Origin: Apus apus
Lineage: Eukaryota; Chordata; Aves; Apodiformes; Apodidae
DNA length: 64,000 nt
Assembly (NCBI RefSeq): GCF_020740795.1
Contig: NC_067312.1
Coordinates: forward strand, 9,504,748-9,568,747
Direction: 5' to 3'
Positions 30,401 through 43,703 of this stretch are shown piece after piece. Positions within the stretch are counted from its first letter, which is position 1, and every line of letters starts with the position of its first letter. The notes under the pieces were generated by a model. It was given only the letters and a program-made list of their open reading frames with translations, did not search any database and was not told where the DNA came from. The position numbers were made by a program, and so were the translations under genes.

Positions 30401-33400
30401 AGCTCTTTTCTGGTCCCTGGAGTGGAAGAAGGGAGAGGAGGAGAGGATGGAGGAAGGAATTTAGTGTGATTTTCAGGTTTCAGTTCTGTGAAGAAGCTTC
30501 ACAAATGAAATCCTGAAACCACCTTCCTTCTCTTAAGGGAGTAAATGAAAGAGAGAAGCAGACCTGACCATGAATTGTCAGTGGTCAGTCAGCAATGAGC
30601 TTCACTGGCCATCTGACAAATGATGACAGTCACATCTTGGCATGATGACCAGGCCTTTGTCATTAGCCTGGTGTCCAACACCTAAAACTATGACAGGACC
30701 AGGGTTTCTGCCATTTTTGTGTCCGGTCTCGGCAGAGGGCAGTGAACACTCAGGGAGTCAGAGATTCAATTATTTCTAGCAGAGGCCAGGGCCTTAAAGC
30801 TGGTAATATAAAACTGAATTTTTATGATCCTTTGATGTAATCTTTTGGCTGTTCATGCATTGGGAGGGCAGCACTTTAACTGCCTCCCAGCACTTGCTGT
30901 GTTCATGAGTCTCTTTAAGGTTACATCAGGCACCAGGAGCAAGGTTCGCTTTTGAGGATCATGAAAACATGAGATGAAGGTTAGAACCATGGTTTCATTA
31001 GTGGCAGGAGCACTGTTGGGGTCTGACAGGAGGTAACTGTGACATGTTGCTTAGAAACTGAAGCAACGATTTCTCATTTCAAATATAGCAGCTCCTTAAA
31101 AATTAATGAAAGTATGAAAGAGGCTTTCAGCTGCCTCCAGTTTTCTTGTTACCAAAAAAAAAAAGTGACATCACAAAGTACCAAAAGCACCTTCAAAAAT
31201 TCAAACATCTGATTTTATGAGACTTCTTTAGTTGCTTTGTACTTGGGATGCTCAAGCAATTCCAACCATTCTTAGCTCTGGGCACTGATTCAGATGAACT
31301 TTCCAAAATACTTGACTTTTGCCTTTCATGAGAAAGGCAGCTGCAGTTTAGAGACCTGATCCTGTAAGTTGGTAGGTCCTTTCTGGAAAAGACTGAACAG
31401 CAACTACTGGAAGCCAGATGGGGCCAAAGTGACCATGAATTAGAATGATGGATGCAAGCCTGACGTTAGGTGGCTTGGATGACACCTAAGGTTAGATGTT
31501 ATCTGGTGCTAAATCTACCTCATCTTACTTTCATAGATCCACACACTTGTGTCTGCAGCTCCTTGCGTTGGTCCACTAGGCCTTGGAGCTGCTGTCCAGC
31601 CAGCAGCACAGACAGTTTCATCCGCTAAAGTCTTCCACCTGCTTAATTTGTCCTTCTCCCTTGAGACAAAGACCTTATGGTCTCCTTCCTTGGTGCTGAG
31701 GTGGAAACCCAAGCTCTGCAGGGTCAAGTGTCCCTTCTTGCTGCACGTCCATGCTTGGCGTTCCCAGTCCCCACAGGGCTCTAGCTTGACCAGAGCGAAC
31801 TCCCGTGTCTTGTGGGCTGTCAAGCACTGCTTTGTTTGAAGGCTGATGATGGTCCTGGTGGTGGGCTCCCAGCTCCACTGCTGTGTCGGGGAGCGTGCCT
31901 TGCAGTTGCTCAGGCTGATGCTGTTGGTCTCGTGGTGGGAAATACGGATGCACTTTTCCAGCCGGCTGTTCCTTATGAGGAAGCCTTGTCCCTCTGCTAC
32001 TGCAGTACAATTAGAGCACGGTTTAGTACTGTGCATGTCTGAAGCAAACCTGTCTTCTGAGCTCCAGACATTGTAAATGCCCCAGGGAAGGGGAGATGCA
32101 ACCCACCAGTCCTTTCCTGGATGGGCATGCCTAGAGAAACCATTCTCCAGCTTTCTAATCCCCCAGAATGACATTACTTTGGGTATGCAAATAGCCAGGA
32201 ACAATACCAGAGAAAAACAACAAAGACATAAGAAACTCGTGTAACTAGTGGGGAAAAACTCACCATCCTCAAAATGTTGTACTGTTATGAAATATCAACT
32301 TATATATATTTAATTCAATATTTCAGCTGCTTTAAATAGGTACCCGTCCTTCCCTTCCTCCAAAATAACTGGATGGTTTGGGGTTTTTTTGTCCATCTCT
32401 ATGTGGATCAAATCTTATGGAAAAGCAACTGAAACCCCTAAATTCCCCAGGTCCTATTCATCTGGGGCCAATTAGGCCACCTTGGGCTACTGTTTCCATC
32501 AAGTGGCTTCTGGTGATACTATGGCAATACTGGATTAAACCATGCGCCATCAAAAGTCTGGGAGTACTTGACTGACCCAGCTCATCTAAGTATTGAATCA
32601 AACTTGGATTTACCTCACCTGACACTGGTCTGTGCTCCCCAGACATGAAGGTGTCATCTTTAAGGATCTCTTTGTGAGAGAGAGACATTACAGCTGGCCC
32701 ACAACAGACACACAGTTTTAAGCAACTTCCATGATTGTTTGTTGCTTTTAATAGCAATGGGTCCCAACGTAGCTGGATGGATATCATCCTGTTAGCTGGA
32801 CAGTTGCTCCCATTTTCAGTACAAAATCACCAGGTGTGGCCTGAGAACATTCTGAGCAAAATGTTAAATGCTAAACCATCTGTCACTGACGTGGATGTAC
32901 CTCCTGCTGTGTATTTTATGTCTGAGGGATAGAAATAAAAGTTTCAAGTTTCTGCACATCCTGGGAAATATTTAAATTACAATTAACATGTAGTAACTCC
33001 CAGCTTTTGCAGTGGCTTTTCTTTTGCCTCTTTTCCCCAAGAATCAGTTATAAAAGCCCCATCAACTTACAGTATTGAGCACAGAGAGTAAGAGGAGAAT
33101 GAAGAGTGATGTTAGACAAGAACACTGATGTTTATCTAAACAGCAGTTTCTGCAGCTTCCCCTCCCAAAGCAAAGAACAATACTTTTCCCTGGCAGTGAG
33201 TATTTGGCTCAGTACCTGTAAAAACTAATGACAGTGTAAACAGAAGCTGATACACAATACCAAGTGTATGGACAATAGCTTAAAAGAGCTCTTACGTCTT
33301 CTCTCAGGAAATTCTAGGGGTCTGCTAGATTAATAGTGCCTGGGGGTTGTTACATCAGAAACAGCTCAGGGCTTTCTGCTCAGCCTGCATGGGGAGAGGC

Positions 33401-36400
33401 AGCCAGAAACCACAGCGCAGCTCCTGCCCTGGCTCTGAGATGAGGATGGATGTGTCCACACTGGGATATTAAGTTTCATGGACCTATGATAGCCACTGAT
33501 CCAGGCAATTCCTGCCAAGCCCATGTGCCTAAATGGAGATGAAATTTTGGGGAGATCTGTGGACAGCCTGTAAGTCCTGTCCTCTTTACCCTTTATTGTG
33601 GGCTGGATGGAGGAAAGGTCTTTGATGAACCTTGGGCGTGAGTTTCTGCCAGCTTCCAAAGGCAGGAGAAATGTCTCATATATAATCTTCTATAAGATGT
33701 AGCAAATGCAAAGGGATTAATACAATATCCCCATCATGTTTTTTATAGGATCTGGAATCACAGAATCACAGAATGGTTAAGGTTGAAAGGGACCTTAAAG
33801 ATCATCAGGTTCCAACCTCCCTGCTATGAGAGCAGGGACACATCACGCCAGACCAGGCTGCACAAGCCTCATCCAACCTGGCCTTAAACAATGCCAGGGA
33901 GGGGGCTTCCACAGCCTCCCTGGGCATCCTATTCCAGCCCCTTACTACCCTTGTGGTGAAGAATGTCTAACCTAAATCTTCCCCCTTAGTTTAAAATCAT
34001 TACCCCTAATTCTATCACTATCTTCTCTGATTAAAAGCCCCTCCTCAAGGCCTCTTTCAAGTACTGGAAGGCCACTATAAGGTCTCCCCGGAGCCTTCTC
34101 TAGGCTGAACAGCCCCAACTCTCTCAGCCTGTCTTCATAGCAAAAGTGCTCCAGCCTTCTGATCATCTTCATGGCCCTTCTCTGGATCCTATCCAACAGA
34201 AAGATACACTTACATGCCCACTGCAAACAAGGATCAACAGCCAGTGACCTCGGCCAGGCCATCACATTTTCCAGGATTGTCACCTGTTTACTTCATCTTA
34301 ACTGGGAGAAACCCATTTCCAAAGTAATGATCTGAGCACTGCACCGAAGTGTAACAGGGGAACACGAGGGTTGTACTGGGGGTCAGAGAACGTAGCTCCT
34401 GACCCCTGTATCCTGTTTTCAGCAGTGGGCTGGACCCTCCTAGCATCTGCTAATAGGACAGGAGTGAAACGAGTAAAGAGCTCACTCAAGACAGCAAGGA
34501 CACCAGTGCTTACTTCCTAAAAATGTGTCAGCCAGTTAAGAGAGCATCACTGAGTATAGTTAAAATGTGGGTTTTTTTCCCATATACACTACATTGTGTG
34601 TACTCTGAAGTTCAAAAACTGTTTTATTGCTCAATCAGTATAACGGATTCCTTCTGCAGCTCCACTGTGGCCAACTTCAGTTTTGATTATTGTGAAAAAT
34701 TCTGTCCCATCAGCATACTTTATTACTTTATTATTCACCCATTTTACCAAGGTCACTGTGCCAAACAGTACTGATGTTTATTGGTACCTGCTGACACCTT
34801 CACCCTCTGCTCTGATCACTGTCAACTCATTCCACCTCTTTGTTCCAGCCAGTGGGTGAAATCTCTCCTCCGTGATAATGGAGTTTAAGCACCTTGGTCA
34901 AGTATCTTACCAAAACCTTTTGCAAACACAAGCACAAGGTCCAGATGAGCTTACCACGTTTATGTGCTCACTGATGCTATCATGGAAGTCAGGCATTCCC
35001 TCTTCAAAACCTGTACTGACATTTCTGGTCTTTAGCCCCCTGTCTGCAGGTTCTGTTACTTGTTTCTACTGCCTTGCCTGATGCTGAAAAGAAACCCCTG
35101 TAATGCAGCACACTGGTGCTGAGACTACTTTAAGACATAGTTTACATACTCCTTAGAAGTTTAAAAAACTGTCCTCTTTACTTTCCTGTAACTCTGTGTG
35201 AATGCCATCTGGGCTGGACATTTGTCACAGATTTTTTAACTTCTTTTTCCCCCCACCCACCCTAAACTTCCTCTGTTTACAATTGTGTTTGATAACACTC
35301 TTCAGGCTGCAGAGAGTGGCTGCTGTGTGAGGACCTCCCCAACCATGTCTGAAGTGACATCCATCCATCCATACCAGCACCAATAACCTGTTCAAGCCTT
35401 CTAACCCTGCCCTGCCATGCCTGCCCTTCTTACATTTTCATCAGTTAGCTACTGGCCTCCTTACCCCCATCACGTTTCTATTTCAGATACATGTAAAAAA
35501 TTCTATTTTAATGTTTTTATGCTTTTTCTTATCATAATTTTTATTATGTGTTTTGTTATTAAACGTGCCAAGATACCTGTTTTTTTTGTTTTTTGTTCTT
35601 GTTTGGTTTGTTTTTTTCCCTTTTCCTGACTTGGCAATGACTGTCCACCTGAAAGTTACATTTAAAAAATTCTTTTGAAGAATATTGCTGTTTTACTCAG
35701 CCAGCAGATTTAGTTTTTGTTCTCTGTGTGCAGTCCCTGGTGATACACACTCCCTTCTAAAGAACTGCTGTGTTACCTGCATGTTATCATCAAGCATCGT
35801 GTTCCCCTATGTTACCTACCAGCCTTTTGCCCTTTTAAGCTGCCCCTTTCTACCAGCTTTGCTGGGTTTATGCAGATCTCAGTTTGCAGACTCACCCTAC
35901 CAAAGGTTCATGGCAGCCTTTCTGCAACAGGAATACGTATGAGCTGAGGATATTAGTTTAGCTCCTTAGTTGCATATGACATCAGGTTTTTAATATTTTT
36001 TTTATTTTCACACCACATTTCAGGTCTGAAAGTATAGTTACCATTTTACAGCTTGGGAAGAGAGTTCTACCTCAACTTTGCTTGGCTCAACATAACACGA
36101 GAGGGTGACAGCAAAGCTGGGGCCATAATCCTTCTCTGAACTGTGGTCTGAGTGTCTTCCCTGCTGACAGCACTGCCTCCATGAGGCTGAGCTCTCTGTA
36201 CAGTCAGGTGGCAACAGCAGAGTGTTCCTTGTGATGTTTTTTGTCATCCGTGCCAAGATGTGAGCCCAGGTCCATCCACTACCTATATGTTATTGCTTTC
36301 CTCAAATTGAATTGTTGCTATCTAATTGAGCAGCTTACAATTAGATGCAGGTAACTGTCAGTAACAACTGCACTGCCCCACACAGTCATAAGGGGCAGAC

Positions 36401-39400
36401 CCACAAATAAAGCTGGAGCATATTTACCTTGGGATATCCATCAGGCACTGGGAATCCTTACTCAGGAGGCAATTTTTTTTTTTTCTTTTTTTTTTTTTTC
36501 TTTTTAAACCAACACTGCCAAGACCCATTCTTCAGCAGCCCTGCAAATAAGGCCATCAGTCCTAACATCTTGGGAAATTTAACCTGGAGCAAGCAGAGCA
36601 TCCAGTGTATTCCCTGGGGTACTCAGCATCTCTGGAAAATGCCAGCCTTACCCACAGAGCCTGGGTAGATGTCTGCTTTGACCAGCTCATGCTTGAACAT
36701 TTTGGCCTCTTCTTATTTTTAGGAACAAAATAAACAATTTCTAGCTAAGGAGCTTGATGCCAGCTTGTTTGTCCTGTGATACTGCCACTGTGTCAGGTTA
36801 CAAGACAGAAAATACACTCCCTTGCCTCTCTGCATCATGGCCACCCTTGGGACATGTCATTCCTTGTAGGACTAGGAGCAAAAACCATGCAATGTTCCTA
36901 ATTATGGTAATGCCACCAGGAAAGCCTTGGTGACCAGTAACCCCAGTCTGGGTGGGAAAGTTTTTGCTGTTTCTAAGCAGTGCTTGTGATGGCTTGATCA
37001 AAGCTGTTCTGCAGATGGTTTGGGGGTGGGTTGCTCCTTTTAAAGGCTTTGTGGAGGGAAAGGGTAGGTCAGAGCTGAGCAAGCACAGGTTCCCAAAACA
37101 CTCCAGGTCACCTGGGAAGCTTTGGTTTTGGCCTCTTTTGTCCTCCCCAGAGGGATTCCTAACGCTTTGAAAAATCCTTTCATTAGCTCAGTTTCTCTTG
37201 CCAAGTAGGTGTTTTCCGTATGGAGAAGATGACCCCTGAGTCACAGTCAGGAACCTTTTCCTGCCCCTGACTGTCCTTGAAGGCACACATCCATCTGTGG
37301 CAGGCAGCCATGGTACTTCTTGCAGGGACTGCTTCCTGGGGACATCCCACAGCCCGGGAGAGCTCCCAAACCTGGCTCTTCTTCGATACCCCCACACGAC
37401 AGCGACCTATCCCGAGTCACCCAGGCGGTGGCAACAGTGGCTTGGAGAAATGTCTCCAAGCTGTCTCTGCTGCTTCCTCCCAAAGTGAGGTCAGCACTAG
37501 GGGTACATGCACTGTGCCTGAGAAACCTTGGAGCCACCATTGCCATAGCCTGGGTTATGGTGAAACAATCCAGAGTGTTTCCTGCCCAGGTTAATCTGCC
37601 TCCACTGTCGGCAGCTGCAGGGGGTCATATCCTCTCTACAGAGCATGCACCAATGCACAGTATCCCACACTGTTCTCCTATACATTGTGTATGTTTTTCT
37701 CCTTGCATAACTCTCCCAGAGTATCAGCTCTCACAGGATTTAGGGTCTTCTTGTCAGTCTGTTGCTCCAGTTCAAGAGGCATAGGTGGGAAGATGGTTTG
37801 GAAGACTCCCATCCTCTGAAAGGTGTCTTGCCAGCAATTTGGTCTCTGACTTAGCTCTAAAAAAATGTTGTGAGGGATTCCAGCTCCTACCAGAAATGGT
37901 CCCAGCCCAAGAGAAGAAAAAACTAACCAGAGAAAGTGGGGAAAGCCACCTTTAGCTGCTCAGTTCCTGTGGTGATGGCCACAATGCTGCTCCCTACCCT
38001 AGTACTGATTATAGGACCCTTCAGGCAAGCACGAGGTCTAACCTCCCCTGCCCTCAGTGCTGGGCCTCATGCTGATAATGCAAAGCTATCACATTTTCCA
38101 TCTAGATCCCTTGCTGGGATTCAAATTCAGGACTAACTGTAGAGTGGAGAGGATGGGCAAGGGCTGACTAGTCAAGGACTGATCCCAGCTGGAACACAGT
38201 GTTCCAAGGGAAGACTCACAGGGTGCAGGTGCTGGCTGTGCACACAGCAGGTGTGCATCCTTGCTGACAAGGAGAGCCTGCACAAGCTGGGTAGGTGCTC
38301 TGGTAGCCACGGAAGAGTTAAACACACCAGGGTCAGGAAATCCCCTGAGCAGAAAATAGTTGAGGCTGTAAAAGTAGAGCCAAGCAGAGGCTCAGTGCAT
38401 GAGAATTGAGAGTCTGTGTTAAATGCAGTATTATTTCATCAGTTTTCTGCCTGTACATGCACAGATCTTGCTGGTGACCCTCTTCCCACCACCCATCATA
38501 CCTTACTGGGTTACCATTAGGCTTGTCTTAAGAAAACACTCCAGCTCTCTCCTTGCTTTCAGGGACTTTCCAAAGAAACCACTCGCAGAACCAGCTTAGG
38601 CAATTCCAGGGTTTCCAGTAGGAAAATAAACCCTCTAAGATCTGTCGAGAGCAAGTACCTCTGTCCTGCTGGTGGCCTTTAGAACTGCTGGCATCCCACC
38701 ATGGTGTCACCTCCAGGTCCTAGCCAGATCTCCTGTAACTTTGAAAAGATGAGCATGTATCCTCACCCCTCACCGGCACAGTGATATACCCTTACCCTGG
38801 GGCTTTAAAAAAAGAGATTAAATTAATTGGATTTACTATAATTGGCAAGATTTGGGGTGCAAAAATCAGCAGTGGATGGATCAAAAGTCAAATCTGTAGG
38901 AGCACAAACCTCTCCTTTGAACTGGCTGCAGAGCAAACGGAGGGCTATCTGCTCAAAGCTGCCCAGGGAACACATGCTTAGAGGTTGTGAAGCAGGGAAT
39001 GGAAAGTAGCAGGTCAGAGCTGTCTGTCTGAGCTTTGTCTCTAAGGGTGAACATCACAGCCGTGCAGCTCAAGGAGTTGTAGTCCTCTGGTCTAGGGAGC
39101 TTGAAAAGCTCTGAGCAGGTAACCTGTAAAACTGCAGAACTTTCAGTCCTTGCAGCTTCGCGGATTCAGCAAACCTTGAAGCACTTTAGGAATTTATTTC
39201 AATGAGTATCTTTCTGGCATCTCAGACATAATGACAAAATAAAAAAGGTATTGCTTATTAGCTCAGCGGCCTTGCCCATTTTTAAAGAAAAAGAGATGCT
39301 GCCCACTGCCCATGATGGGATGGGGAGACCTTGGGTAGCAGCATGCTGGGTAGCTGCTCCTGGGTGCCACCACTGACTCTGCAGGATGATGCCCAGCAGG

Positions 39401-40094
39401 GCTTCTGCTTTCCTCATCTACCCATGCATGTCAAAAAAAGAGGCTGCTTTGATTCAAAACAGTCCTGTGTGCAGGAAGGACACAGGATTTGGGCAACCTC
39501 AGTGAGAAGCTAAATGTTAGTATGAGCCGCTACTAAGTGTGCTCCACACATCCCACTCCAAGCTGACTGCCAGAGGAGCAGGACTAATGCAACAAAGTCC
39601 TGCTCCCCTTCCTACTGTTGTCTCCCAGGCTGCCAGCACGCCTTGAGCCCACTCACCTCTGCTGGGAAGGAGCAGCTGGAGCAGGAAACAAAAGAGAGGG
39701 CTCGGGAGGTGACTTAGTGCCTGCCTCACCCCAGAGCAGGTTTAGCGATCTGCTACTCTCAGCGGTTTAAAAGCACTTTGTAAAAGCAGACGGTGTGATG
39801 CCATGATGTCCTTGGCCAGAACATCTCAGCACTTTGCCAGCTTGCCCCTCACACTCCCATACCTCTGCATTTAATCCCATTTTAAATGCTGCCCTGAAAT
39901 GTGACCGGAGGAACTTGTTTTACAGCTGGTGGGTTCACAGCTTTGCAGTCCCAAGCAACTCTTACCAGGAAAGCAGGTTAAAGCCTGGAAAACAGTTAAC
40001 TTGCCACTTCCCAGTTACCCCGAAGGAGGAGAAACTTACCCTCAAGCCAAGGAAGGAGGCAAATACAGCCCAGGCTCAGCCTGAAAAGCTCCAT
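27211..40094 (-). CDS. Unnamed single-pass membrane protein with one mannose-receptor-type cysteine-rich (ricin-B-like) lectin domain
   Basis: Five exons join in phase to a predicted 321-aa protein. Order: signal peptide (residues 1-18); a beta-trefoil domain of about 125 residues with six cysteines in the same order as the CysR domain of MRC1 and PLA2R1 (KCI, SNC, QCL, EPC, WTC, TVC) and the typical tryptophans (QQWSW, RQAW, SRWK); a Ser/Thr/Pro stalk with an NST sequon; a transmembrane helix; and a basic-to-proline-rich cytoplasmic tail ending in FDNANYQMD. Known CysR domains bind sulfated sugars or glycoprotein hormones; the tail fits FxNxxY clathrin sorting signals. I infer an endocytic lectin receptor. 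No C-type lectin or fibronectin II exon was seen nearby, so it is not a full mannose receptor. I cannot name the gene. The model rests on splice logic without transcript evidence. Confidence 0.8.
27763..27853 (-). CDS. Lectin-receptor gene exon 4: transmembrane segment
   Basis: Acceptor CTTTCAG, donor GTAAGTG. The 91-nt exon encodes TNWKTAMLVLSPLAFILGLI and on to LNVHYN: a hydrophobic span of about 20 residues with a Lys before it and a Lys run after it, as for a type I membrane protein. Confidence 0.75.
28861..29001 (-). CDS. Lectin-receptor gene exon 3: extracellular stalk
   Basis: The acceptor CTTCCAAG and donor GTGAGC bound a 141-nt exon, phase 1-1. It encodes a 46-residue Ser/Thr-rich stretch with one N-glycosylation sequon (FNSTVS). 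No domain is recognisable, which fits a membrane-proximal stalk. Confidence 0.7.
31529..31999 (-). CDS. Lectin-receptor gene exon 2: cysteine-rich/ricin-B-like domain
   Basis: The 471-nt exon runs from acceptor TACTGCAG to donor GTAAGA, phase 1 on both sides, as for the CysR exon of mannose-receptor genes. It encodes GFLIRNSRLEKCI, QQWSWEP, KQCLTAHK, AWTCSKKGHL and DKLSRWKTL. About 27 residues after the last Cys are Ala/Pro/Gly-rich and begin the stalk. Confidence 0.85.
33757..34200 (-). mobile_element. CR1 LINE 3' fragment
   Basis: It starts AATCACAGAATCACAGAATG and ends near CTGGATCCTATCCAACAG with 5' truncation. Remnants of the ORF2 C-terminus ([14 protein letters not shown]) are readable on the minus strand. 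It lies in the lectin-receptor intron 1. Confidence 0.9.
36473..36506. repeat. T-rich run, 34 bp
   Basis: Near-pure T tract with two C interruptions inside the lectin-receptor intron 1. Confidence 0.9.
40040..40094 (-). CDS. Lectin-receptor gene exon 1: signal peptide
   Basis: ATG at 40094 opens MELFRLSLGCICLLPWLE, a clear signal peptide (hydrophobic core after one Arg), and the exon ends one base into the next codon at a strong donor GTAAGT. A signal-peptide exon ending in phase 1 is usual for secreted and receptor genes and matches the phase of the lectin exon. Confidence 0.7.
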
Positions 40095-40329
40095 GGTCTG
40101 CCAGCACCGCAGGCTGTAAGGAGACCCTGAAGCCTCTCGCCCACCAGGCGTGCAAGGCAGCTCACTTTTCCCCCTTCCTCTGTCATTCACGGCAGAAAAA
40201 CCTGCTGGGAAGAGAAGAACTTCTGTCTCAGCGCTGGAGACTTGGCAGCTGACTTATCAGCACAGGATCAGCTTGGAGACACGGTCCTGCTCAGTGGTTC
40301 TCCCTTAGGAGAAATCATGCGACGAGCCA

Positions 40330-40347
40330 GGGCGGGGGCGGGGGGGA
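40330..40347 (-). promoter_or_regulatory. GC boxes upstream of the lectin-receptor signal-peptide exon
   Basis: Tandem GGGCGGGG-type Sp1 sites lie about 240 bp upstream of the ATG at 40094, inside a locally GC-richer stretch (about 40.1-40.5 kb). No TATA box was noticed. The transcription start is not determined. Confidence 0.35.
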
Positions 40348-43300
40348 GACACTGGACAGAGATGCTCTCAGCCGCCAAGCTCGGCTCCTTAGCAGCCAGG
40401 GCTGCTGGCAGCAATCAGAGCTGAATGCTAAGCAGGCTGGAGGGCTGCCTTCGCCAGGGATGGGAGCGGAGCAGGATGCAGGGCTGGCTGGGCAAGAAAA
40501 GGCGAAGTTCGGCGGGAGTGACCAGAGAGGGGCGTGGGATGTGCCTGCTGAAAGCCTGTGCTTGGCCGTGCTGCCACGCTGTCGTCTTCTCTTCAGGGAG
40601 TGTTGTCCCCGCTGAGAGGAGTTTTTAAGCACCGTTATAGGCCACACGGAGATAAAGCCTCACAAACTGGTTGCAGGGGTCCAGGAGCTGGAGGGCAATG
40701 GGGTGGAAGCCAAGGTCCTGGCCAAGGGAGCTGAGTCCTGCTGCAGGTCTGCCCTGTTGCTTGCCCTGGGGGTCACTCAAGTCGAGTTTGGCTTCTCATG
40801 CCTCTGTTTGGGCTCTGCACAGGGAGAAAACCACACGACCCTCCCCCAGGCAGCAGCAAAAGGCTGAAACAGCAGCAGAGGAAGCCAGAGATAAAATTTG
40901 GCTTAGCAAGATATAAATTTGCTCTCTCCTGTTCAGCCACATCCACTCCATGCTTGTCTGTCCCACCTGCTTGCTGAGATCCTTCTCACCCAGGTAGGTC
41001 ATTAACCCTTTTGCATAAAAACACATAAAAGTGATGGCTTCACTTTAATTTTGGGGTCCAGTCCTGGATGGCACCAATGTCACATCTCCCAGCTCTGCCC
41101 ATGAGACCAGGAGTCACTTGGGGAGCTGGGAGCTGCTTTGTTTCGTGGTCAAGCTGTCACATTAAAACAGCACAGCACTGGCACCTGTGCAAGGTCAGAG
41201 CCTTGCAAAGGTGCAGTTCCTTCTGTGCACAGCCCTAGCCTGAGGGCTCCCAGCTTTTCCCCTTTTGAGGGGTTAGACCTGACTTCAAACCAGGCTGGCT
41301 TCTTCTCAGGTGGGTGCAGATAGGGTGAGGGATATCTTACGGCCAAATAAAAGGGAAAGCTGGGCTAAGTTCTTGCCCTGGCAAGGTTGCTCCTGCCTGT
41401 CTGTAGCACTGTCCTCAAAAAAATAACACAGAAATGGTTTATTTGGGATTACTGTTTTCTGTTCCCCATGGGAATGTGTCCAGTTGCACAAAATACCAGG
41501 CATTTTTAATTAAAAACCAACAAATGTTAAATTTTCTTCTCCATGTCTGGAGTAGAAAAAGCTAATTCTCTCCACCATGTTCACTGCATGAGCATGTCTC
41601 TCCCACAGGAGGAAGAGGAGAGGGAAGAGTTCTGTTGTGAGGGTGTCTTCCTGTCAGATGGAGAGCATCACCAGCAAATACCCAGGTGAAAAGTTCACTG
41701 TGGTGTTCTACCACAGATCCTGCTACTGCTTCAATCCTGAGTGTGGTGCATCTCCCAGCTTTATCCTCTTGGCCCTTCCATCCATTTCATACAAAAGAAA
41801 CTAGGCATGGGGAAACTGTGATCTGCCTAAAGCCATTAATTCTGCCTCTGAGCTCCTGAATCCCAGATTTCTCCCAATCCACTGGATCACAGTTCTTTTT
41901 AACACCCAGAAAGCCAATCCCTGTATGCTGCCAAGGTCAGATGGCAGGGATCTTTGATACAGTTTTGGCATGAACAGTACCATGAAGGTTCAGGTTACAG
42001 GTCTACACCCAGGTCTGAATCTAGCAGGGACCCACAGAGGATGCTGTGGGAAAACCAAGAAAATAGTAAATGTGTCCTCTACTGTTTTCCTGCCATTTGC
42101 AGCTCAGGATTTCCTACTGCCAGTGTCTTTAGCAGTTCTCCTGCTTCTGTGTGATGGGCAGCTCAGATTTTGCTGTGGGCAACCCCCTGTCACTTCCATG
42201 AGGGAGATTGTCATGTCCTCATTCCCATTGCTTCCCTTCTTCCCATGGATATTTAACCTCGCTAGAACCTTCCCTCTTACTTTGACTCTCCTCTGCTCCT
42301 GTTGGGGCTTCTAAATCTCTGTGCAAAGCCTTTAGGAAATCCATGCATTGTCTTCTCTGCATTGTGATTCCAGCTTTTTGAAGGGTATCTTCTTACTTCA
42401 AATGATGTCTCCCACCTGCTGCTAAGCCATGTTCACTTCCTTGCCTTAAGGAAAGAAAGAAAGGAAAAGTACCCAACTTTTCTTCTACAGGGCATGTGCT
42501 GGTGTTCCTCTTCCTGTGTGATGTCCTGAAGCATCTCGGCTTAGCTGTCCCTTGGAATGGTGACATCACCTCCATCTGGCATCAAGGGTGACATGGGATG
42601 CCACAGCACAGAACCTGGCTTCTCTCCTTGCTAACCATTGCCTTGCTCAGGGGCACTGGACTAGAGGTCTGTTCCATCTGGAGGTCTACTCCATCCAGGT
42701 ATCTGCTCTATTCAGAGATGCAACTTAACACCATATCCAAAGGGTTTTTCTGTTTGTTTGTTTGCTTTTGTCTTTTTTTCCTTTTCTCCTGGCTTCCATA
42801 ATCCCTTGAGGAGATACAGGATGTTCAGGCTGCCACTGAATCCCCACTGGCACTGAACTGAGGAGACCCTAACCAAGAAAATGATGCAATTTTTTATTCC
42901 TGAAGAAAGGTGAAGAAAGGTTCAAAATCAATGCAGCACCAGCCACAACAAAAATGGATCAATTGAACATGGGCCACTTAGATTTTTAGGATTTCAGAAC
43001 ATCACTTTGGCCTTATTTCTTACATATCGAAGAAAGTACTTGCATATAAAATTGCATTAGCTTGCTTAAGACATGGCACAGCCTTGTGTGTAGAGATGAT
43101 TTCTTAAAATCTCTTCCACAGCTTTTTCTGGGCTGCCCCTGGAAGTTAACAACCTACCTTCCAGCTGTGGTCTCTCCCACACAGAGCAGGATAGTCCCAT
43201 AATTTCTGGCTCTTGGTCCTGCCTTTTCCACATCTAATCAGTTCTTGCTGACCTGAGTCCTGTGGAGCAGCCTTGTTCTTGGCTCCATCATCAGTTTGAT

Positions 43301-43530
43301 GCATTGCTTTTTTTTTTGCATTGCTTTTTCCTCTTAGTTTTTCAGTTCATTTTGAATTTAACCAGAGTGAAGTGGTGAGCAAGTGAAACTTCATCTCCTG
43401 AAAGGGACATGGCATTACCCACTACATCTTCAAACACTCACCAGCTGCCCAAATACAGCCCTGTTTGGTGTGGGATTGGTGCTGCTTTCTGGCATGCAGC
43501 AGCTGGGAGAGCAAGTGGTGCCAAATATTT

Positions 43531-43703
43531 CATAGAATTTCAGAATTCTTCTGGTTGGAAAAGACCTTTAAGATCATCGAGTCCAACCATTAACATAACT
43601 CTACTGAGTCCAGCATTAAGCCATATTCCTAAGTACCACATCTAGACATCATTTAAACACCTCCAGGGATGGTGATTCAACCACCTACCTGGGCAGCCTA
43701 TAA
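43531..43703 (-). mobile_element. Short CR1 LINE 3' fragment
   Basis: CATAGAATTTCAGAATTCTT and the GACCTTTAAGATCATCGAG block identify the CR1 3' UTR. It ends after CTGGGCAGCC. Confidence 0.85.

Larger units (their letters stand above)
32000..40039 (-). other. Lectin-receptor gene intron 1
   Basis: An 8-kb intron by the model. Apart from one CR1 and a T-rich tract I see no further exon; in particular no C-type lectin-domain (WND-type) or fibronectin II exon. The open frame continuing upstream of exon 2 to 32204 has no support as coding. Confidence 0.55.

Noticed and set aside
32000-32204. Upstream extension of the lectin frame giving an ATG at 32204
   Set aside because: The signal-peptide exon at 40040-40094 fits in phase, while the extension has no signal peptide and no domain similarity and begins before a good acceptor at 32000-32001.
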